Shown here one piece after another: positions 24,308 through 27,528 of a DNA stretch of 27,528 bases; position 1 is the first letter of the stretch, and each line of letters begins with the position of its first letter. The translations under genes and the position numbers were made by a program. The notes under the pieces were generated by a model. That model saw only the letters and a list, made by a program, of their open reading frames with translations, ran no database searches and was not told the origin of the DNA. This DNA comes from a virus: IMG/VR virus record IMGVR_UViG_3300046048_000392, positions 1 to 27,528 of that record; one strand, given 5' to 3'.

Positions 24308-24660
24308 CGGAGGACGCCGATCAAAATCGCGGACGGCAGCATCCAGCAGACGAGCCGCCAGACGACTTCGCGCCAGCTGTAGACGTTCAGCGGAAACAGC
24401 GCGTCGCATTTCGAGCCCTGCACGAGCAGGGCCCCGAGCACGGACACGCCCCATGCGGCCCAGATGTGGCCGGTCAGAGGGTACCCGATGGCCAGATACA
24501 CCGTCCCGCCGATCAGGTGCGCCCCGAGCGGGCTCTCGAGCAGGTAATCGTCCAGTCCCCACGGTCGGGGCGTCCCTGAGGGTTGGATCCACCACGAGGG
24601 TCGAGGGGGCACGTACCATCGGTGCAGCGTCCGCGGGTTGAACCACTCGGCGAGCCGCAT
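24304..24660 (-). CDS. Small membrane protein
   Basis: A 118 aa product from ATG 24660 (TGATG overlap with the upstream gene). The N-terminal 35 residues are Trp/Pro-rich ('WYVPPRPSWWIQPSG'); two to three hydrophobic segments follow (about 48-65, 68-82 and 99-116) with 'GGTVYLAIGYPLTGHIWAAW' and 'LVCWMLPSAILIGVL'. An integral membrane protein. Possible lysis or superinfection-exclusion role, but this is unproven. Confidence 0.5.
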   Translation of the reverse strand: MRLAEWFNPRTLHRWYVPPRPSWWIQPSGTPRPWGLDDYLLESPLGAHLIGGTVYLAIGYPLTGHIWAAWGVSVLGALLVQGSKCDALFPLNVYSWREVVWRLVCWMLPSAILIGVLR

Positions 24661-25292
24661 CAGCCCGACCGCCGGCCGAGCCACTGCTGGTACTCGCCCT
24701 CGCAGTAGGCTTGCTGCTCGAACGACTCCCAGCCTCCTACAGGCCAGCCCAGCGCGGTCGCGCCATCGGCCATCGTAAGGACGGCACAGAACTGCCGCTG
24801 GTCGCCGGGATGCATCGCCCAGGCGCCCGGCAGGACGTCAACTAGACTGACCTGTACGGATGGGATCGTATCGATCCCGACCGAATCAGGCGGCAGCGGT
24901 GGCAGGTACGGAATCGGGAACACCCGGTCGGGCGAGCTCCGGAACGCCGAGACCCCGCCGCGATCGTCCCTCGAGCGCACAACACCCCGAACGAACAGGG
25001 TATCCCCAGGCAGCGGACTGGGCACGAACAGTGTATCGGGGCTCGTGGTCGCCGCGCCGAAGGCCAGTGTATCGCCGAAGCTCGTGCCAACGATGCGGGT
25101 ATCGTAGCTGATCGCCGGCCGGTTGGCCGGGTTCGAGGGAGCGTTTACCCACCGGAGCACCAGTCCGACCGAATCCCCCGCTTGGAACGCGGTCAGGTCC
25201 GGATTCGCTGGGGGCCGCGCCGCCGCGCGAGCTTCCACGGTGCAGGCCCAGACCACCAGTCCGAGCGCCAGCCAACCGATCGCCTTACGCAT
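24660..25292 (-). CDS. Secreted Fn3-like protein (possible lipoprotein)
   Basis: A 210 aa product from ATG 25292 (8-nt overlap with the upstream stop), the true N-terminus: Arg-Lys start, hydrophobic core about 4-16 ('IGWLALGLVVWAC'), then 'TVEARAAARPPANPD'. The cysteine at about 17 (LVVWAC) is a poor lipobox because Trp is at -2; an AxA cleavage is equally possible. The mature part has an Fn3-like fold about 33-120: 'SVGLVLRWVNAPS', 'DTLFVPSPLPGDTLFV', then a Pro/Asp linker and a C-terminal helix with 'QRQFCAVLTM'. It may act at the cell surface, for example in exclusion or as an outer-membrane lysis factor next to the spanin-like gene. Confidence 0.5.
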   Translation of the reverse strand: MRKAIGWLALGLVVWACTVEARAAARPPANPDLTAFQAGDSVGLVLRWVNAPSNPANRPAISYDTRIVGTSFGDTLAFGAATTSPDTLFVPSPLPGDTLFVRGVVRSRDDRGGVSAFRSSPDRVFPIPYLPPLPPDSVGIDTIPSVQVSLVDVLPGAWAMHPGDQRQFCAVLTMADGATALGWPVGGWESFEQQAYCEGEYQQWLGRRSG

Positions 25293-25569
25293 CGATCCGC
25301 TCCTCGTCGAGTTTGTGATCGCCGCACCAGTCATCAGGGAAGGTCGCCGGCCAGCCTTTCAGGGTAGGCGCGTGCTGCCGACAGCGGCCGAGCCGGTACC
25401 GAGCATTCTCGACCTGTGGCTTCTTCGGTACCCACCACATGCACGACCGGCAGCGCATGTTCCGGGCCCGATGACGCCAGTTGTCTTCCGGCGCCTCCCG
25501 GTCGTACATCAGACCGCTGACGTGCACCGTTTTCAGCTTCGTTTCCTCGCCCACCAGTGGCCCAGTCAT
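25285..25569 (-). CDS. Cys-rich Zn-binding phage protein
   Basis: A 94 aa product from ATG 25569 (ATGA overlap); the frame is open further upstream but only in low-complexity Gly/Ala sequence overlapping the Acb2-like gene. Conserved residues are C40 and C43 ('MRCRSCMWWVPKK'), C63 ('GRCRQHAPT') and C82 with H85 ('PDDWCGDHKLDEE'). The 'GRCRRHAPT...WP...DWCG' pattern is a small Zn-ribbon or Fe-S protein often found in phages and their hosts. A typical phage accessory gene, activity unknown. Confidence 0.65.
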   Translation of the reverse strand: MTGPLVGEETKLKTVHVSGLMYDREAPEDNWRHRARNMRCRSCMWWVPKKPQVENARYRLGRCRQHAPTLKGWPATFPDDWCGDHKLDEERIDA

Positions 25570-25841
25570 TCCGCCACCTCCCGCAAGATCGCCTCGTTCG
25601 CCCACAAGACCGCCTGCCGCACTGACCGCACCGCCGCACTCTGATCGGCACACACTGGCGTATTGTCCACGATCGCCTGCGCAAACTCCTGCCCCAACTG
25701 CCGCACAATCCGCAGCTGCCGCGCCTGATTCGTCTGCCCGTCCGGATGCGGCCGCAGCCGAAACAGCCGGTCCAACTCCATCACCCCCGCACGCCGCTCC
25801 CCTACCGTCCGATCCGCTGGTCGCGTCGCCTTCGATGCCAT
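25566..25841 (-). CDS. Acb2/Tad1-like cyclic-nucleotide sponge (anti-CBASS/Thoeris candidate)
   Basis: A 91 aa product from ATG 25841 with a strong AGGGGG five bases upstream; the open frame to 26048 is not needed. It has the Acb2 (anti-CBASS 2) layout: 'ELDRLFRLRPHPDGQTNQAR' (about 22-41), a helical hairpin 'IVRQLGQEFAQAIVDNTP' (about 45-62) and a C-terminal helix 'AVLWANEAILRE' (about 77-88). This matches the known F-x-Y-x-P...Q-x-x-R-Y...FA..I...P...S.A...vM-W-A-N-A-x-I-A-R pattern. Acb2 forms a small oligomer that sequesters cyclic dinucleotide or trinucleotide messengers made by CBASS cyclases. Identification is by motif pattern only; ligand specificity cannot be read. Confidence 0.65.
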   Translation of the reverse strand: MASKATRPADRTVGERRAGVMELDRLFRLRPHPDGQTNQARQLRIVRQLGQEFAQAIVDNTPVCADQSAAVRSVRQAVLWANEAILREVAE

Positions 25842-26150
25842 ACGACCCCCTGAATGAACAACGGGCGAGGAACGGTGCCCTCGGCAAACCCACTCGGCGC
25901 CCCACCCGACGCCATCTGCCTGATCGCCAAGCCCCTGTGCCTGGATCGATCGCCGTCCCTCGCCCCCAGTACCACAATCAACCGGGTCCGCAATCCCCAG
26001 ATGGGACCCATGCTGCCAGTGCCCCCAGTGCTGGAAAAGGCGGTACATCCTCCTCCCCGATGGGACCCACCGTTCCGGACCGCCCCCCCCGCCCCCCGTG
26101 CGCGCGCGTTTCCATGCTCGACCGCTGCGCTCGTCGCCGCACCTTCGAAC
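25842..26150. other. About 300-bp region without a convincing gene
   Basis: No reading frame here has strong coding signs. Minus-strand frames are open from ATG 26048 (in frame with the Acb2-like gene) and from ATG 26011 to a stop at 25802, but neither gives a recognisable protein and the Acb2-like gene has its own strong ribosome site. The region carries G-rich tracts on the minus strand (26082-26097) and a direct repeat (25994-26010 and 26054-26069). It could be a leader or regulatory region. I found no promoter that I trust. Confidence 0.3.
25994..26069. repeat. Direct repeat flanking a G-rich leader region
   Basis: On the plus strand the words TCCCCAGATGGGACCCA (25994-26010) and TCCCCGATGGGACCCA (26054-26069) recur 59 bp apart, differing by one inserted base. 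CCAGTG words lie between them. The repeats are outside confident genes and upstream (in transcription) of the Acb2-like gene, so an operator or RNA-structure role is possible. Confidence 0.45.
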
Positions 26151-26204
26151 CTACCCGCTCCGAGCGAGTGACGCCAGCCAGTCCGCGGCGCCGGCCGGGC
26201 TCAT
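26151..26204 (-). CDS. Possible 17-aa micro-ORF
   Basis: ATG at 26204 overlaps the upstream stop as ATGA, giving MSPAGAADWLASLARSG and a TAG at 26151. The only support is the overlap type that this phage uses throughout. It may equally be chance. No function can be given. Confidence 0.2.
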   Translation of the reverse strand: MSPAGAADWLASLARSG

Positions 26205-26302
26205 CCCCGGTCGTGGGGGATACGATGCCGGCAGACCCAGCCGAGCACGAAGCCGATCGAGACCAGCAGCCAGCCGGCGAGCACGAGCCCGATCGTCGTC
26301 AC
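26201..26302 (-). CDS. 33-aa single-pass membrane microprotein
   Basis: GTG at 26302 overlaps the Zn-ribbon gene stop as GTGA and reads 33 codons: a hydrophobic stretch 'TIGLVLAGWLLVSIGFVLGW' (about 3-22) followed by a Cys/Arg/His tail. A single-pass microprotein such as this is plausible as a small lysis or regulatory peptide. Support is the start overlap and the clear membrane helix. Confidence 0.45.
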   Translation of the reverse strand: MTTIGLVLAGWLLVSIGFVLGWVCRHRIPHDRG

Positions 26303-26574
26303 CGGCCGGCCCGGAACATGTCGGCGTTGCTGCACGTCGAGAAGTGAGAGGAGTAGAACGGGCCCGGATCCCCTGGCACTGCCGCACGGACAGTCTCGGC
26401 GTCGAGATAGACGAACAACCCCCGCAGCTGCGCGGGATCCAGCGGATCCGCCGGCACGGTGCCATCGAGGTTGAGCGGGACGCGCCCGAGCTTGCCATCC
26501 CGCCGGATGCAGCCGACCCACATGAACGACTCGCCGCAGTCTGGCCCCCGGCATGCCACGAGGCGCGACGTCAC
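26299..26574 (-). CDS. Zn-ribbon-like small phage protein
   Basis: A 91 aa product starting at GTG 26574 (GTGA overlap with the upstream gene). Cys8 and Cys13 ('VACRGPDCGE') and His77 with Cys81 ('FYSSHFSTCSNADMF') form a likely zinc site; between them lies 'RRDGKLGRVPLNLDG', the pattern 'GK..PL...G' of a widespread phage and bacterial small family ('...SHFATCP.A..FR' at the end). Biological role unknown. The gene is tightly packed in the operon. Confidence 0.65.
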   Translation of the reverse strand: MTSRLVACRGPDCGESFMWVGCIRRDGKLGRVPLNLDGTVPADPLDPAQLRGLFVYLDAETVRAAVPGDPGPFYSSHFSTCSNADMFRAGR

Positions 26575-26774
26575 AGCAGCCCGCCCATTGCATCCTGTAG
26601 GGCCCCCTGTAGCAGTCCGCCCACGTCCCGCATAGCCCGGATACGCCCCCGGTCGTATGCCAGCTGTAGGGCCCGCTCGATCGCCGGCCGGCCGGGCGAC
26701 AGAACGTCGAGGTTGCGCACCAACGGGGACAGGTCCCGCACCGTCACGGGATCCGCCCCAATGTCCGGGGACAT
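26571..26774 (-). CDS. Small uncharacterised protein
   Basis: A 67 aa product from ATG 26774, preceded by GGCGGGAC just after the upstream TAG. ATG at 26801 in the same frame would overlap the upstream gene by 20 nt. It has an N-terminal polar part and a helical C-terminus with 'AIERALQLAYDRGRIRAMRD' and 'GGLLQGALQDAMGGLL'. No motif recognised. Confidence 0.45.
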   Translation of the reverse strand: MSPDIGADPVTVRDLSPLVRNLDVLSPGRPAIERALQLAYDRGRIRAMRDVGGLLQGALQDAMGGLL

Positions 26775-26781
26775 GTCCCGC

Positions 26782-27174
26782 CTATTCGCCGTCCGTGCCA
26801 TTGCCGGCCGGCAGAGCCCGAGGGTCCGCAACTCGCTGCACGGTGTACTCCCCAACTTCATCGTCCCACGGAGGCACGAGGATGACGCCCGAGCGCTCCC
26901 CCTCTCCCCGGTCGGCTGCCTCGTGCCTGAACCCGATGCCGACCCGAGCGAGCAGCCCCAGCGCGTCCAGCCGCTCTTTGACGCTGGCCACCAGCAGCGG
27001 CGCCCCCTTCCCTTCCGGCGCCTCGATCCCCAGCTGAGCAGCTGCACCGGGCGACACTTCGAGCCCGCCCCAGATGATAGCATCGATCAGCGGCAACGCC
27101 TCGACGAACCGCTCGGCGCAGGCCCGCCTGATGAAATTCGGGGTACGTCCCCTACCGCCCAAAACCGGCGACAT
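26782..27174 (-). CDS. First gene of the leftward block; uncharacterised
   Basis: A 130 aa product from ATG 27174, with GGAG about eight bases upstream; the open frame upstream of it is not convincing. It has 'RTPNFIRRACAERFVEALPL' (about 10-29), a helical middle, 'SVKERLDALGLLARVGIGF' (about 76-94) and an acidic C-terminus. The paired helices could be a small DNA-binding domain. Because it opens the leftward block and no small terminase is otherwise seen, it could be one, but that is conjecture. No recognised family. Confidence 0.5.
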   Translation of the reverse strand: MSPVLGGRGRTPNFIRRACAERFVEALPLIDAIIWGGLEVSPGAAAQLGIEAPEGKGAPLLVASVKERLDALGLLARVGIGFRHEAADRGEGERSGVILVPPWDDEVGEYTVQRVADPRALPAGNGTDGE

Positions 27175-27225
27175 TTGCACGCTCCGAGATAGGCACATGT
27201 AAGCTACGCTGTACCGTTCTAATGT

Positions 27226-27267
27226 CCACCGTTTCCCTCTTGACGTGCAACGTTTTCCCCTTAGATT
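27226..27267 (+). promoter_or_regulatory. Candidate rightward promoter with repeated operator-like words
   Basis: A -35 box TTGACG (27240-27245) and -10 box TAGATT (27262-27267) are separated by 16 bp (5/6 and 4/6 matches to sigma-70 consensus). Related words CCACCGTTTCCCTC (27226-27239) and GCAACGTTTTCCCCT (27247-27261) flank and overlap the -35 box, 21 bp apart, which would suit a repressor or activator site. The start of the plus-strand gene is 63 bases downstream. A matching leftward promoter is not clear. Confidence 0.4.
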
Positions 27268-27329
27268 CGAGGTATCCCGCACGACCCAACCCCACGGGCC
27301 CGCAGAGCCCCGCCACGAGGAGCGCACCG

Positions 27330-27528
27330 ATGGAGATTTGCATTGAGTATCCGAGCACAGGCGCGACGTACTCACGTCAGGAGTATGGCGTGTACGGGTA
27401 CGACGAGTATCCCGAGGGATCAGTGTTATCCGGGCAGTTGCGCCGGCACTTTCTCGGCTCGTTTGCGACGCTCGACCAGGCCGTAGCGCAGTATCCCGAG
27501 GCGGAGGTGTGTCTCGGGGTTTCGCAGT
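27330..27528 (+). CDS. Rightward phage gene, cut by window edge
   Basis: ATG at 27330 with GAGGAGCG upstream, open for 66 codons to the window end. It reads 'SRQEYGVYGYDEYPEGSVLS', then 'GQLRRHFLGSFATLDQAVAQ', 'YPEAEV'. This is a widespread short phage protein pattern (YGVY..Y...SVL.GQ.RR..LG.F.t...A...yP.A.v), of unknown function, seen near replication or early genes. It is divergently transcribed from the late block, so early functions probably lie to the right. Confidence 0.65.
   Translation, partial: MEICIEYPSTGATYSRQEYGVYGYDEYPEGSVLSGQLRRHFLGSFATLDQAVAQYPEAEVCLGVSQ

Noticed and set aside
25841-26048. Extended N-terminus for the Acb2-like protein from ATG 26048
   Set aside because: The extension is not like a protein, Acb2 proteins are about 90 aa, and ATG 25841 has a strong ribosome site.
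1-27528. CRISPR array, tRNA, rRNA, integrase or attachment site
   Set aside because: No regularly spaced repeats, no cloverleaf-like sequence and no recombinase motifs were seen; an integrase could lie outside the window.

Overview
The window is a high-GC (roughly 60-65% by eye) piece of a tailed-phage genome, either a free phage or an intact prophage segment. It carries almost the whole packaging and virion-morphogenesis block on the minus strand, so transcription runs from right to left. No host chromosomal gene, tRNA, rRNA, IS element, integrase or CRISPR array is visible. The portal resembles the P22 type. Tail sheath, tube and tape-measure genes are absent, and a large beta-propeller-like neck/hub gene follows two head-tail adaptors. 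Together these suggest a podovirus (short-tailed phage) unrelated at sequence level to the textbook models. The host is uncertain. The 'DSV.../DTL...' phrasing of a secreted Fn3-like protein at 24660-25292 reminds me of Gemmatimonadota proteins, but this is a weak hint.

Layout, in transcription order. (1) 27175-27329 is a divergent control region with a candidate rightward promoter; a plus-strand gene (27330 to the window end) leaves to the right and the late block leaves to the left. (2) 26151-27174 holds small accessory genes, including a Zn-ribbon-like protein and tiny membrane or micro ORFs. (3) 25842-26150 has no convincing gene and contains a 16-17 bp direct repeat and G-rich tracts. 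(4) 23590-25841 holds an Acb2/Tad1-like protein (putative cyclic-nucleotide sponge against CBASS/Thoeris-type immunity), a Cys-rich Zn-binding protein, a secreted Fn3-like protein, a membrane protein, an unknown protein and an HNH nuclease. (5) 22096-23593 holds a phage metallopeptidase, a two-TM coiled-coil (spanin-like) protein and a two-TM holin-like protein. (6) 20559-22094 is the large terminase. (7) 19510-20559 holds small membrane or basic proteins and a free-standing LuxR/GerE-type HTH protein. (8) 10771-19444 is a tail-appendage/fibre cassette with two tandem paralogues, a fibre protein, a SPOUT-methyltransferase-like protein, two 838-846 aa appendage proteins and two small proteins. 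(9) 5533-10768 holds portal, small conserved protein, scaffold and major capsid protein, followed by a perfect 11-bp-stem hairpin (5488-5513). (10) 1-5458 holds a decoration-like protein, small basic proteins, two head-tail adaptors and the 5' two-thirds or so of a hub/stabilisation protein that runs off the left edge.

Nearly every gene junction is an ATGA/GTGA/TGATG or an 8-nt overlap, so the leftward block looks like one translationally coupled late operon. I used these overlaps to choose starts, often much shorter than the maximal open frame. The most interesting items are the Acb2-like anti-defence candidate, a major capsid protein that appears to be translated with a signal-peptide-like N-terminus, the SPOUT-like protein within the tail cassette, and the free-standing LuxR-type HTH in a block with no obvious small terminase.
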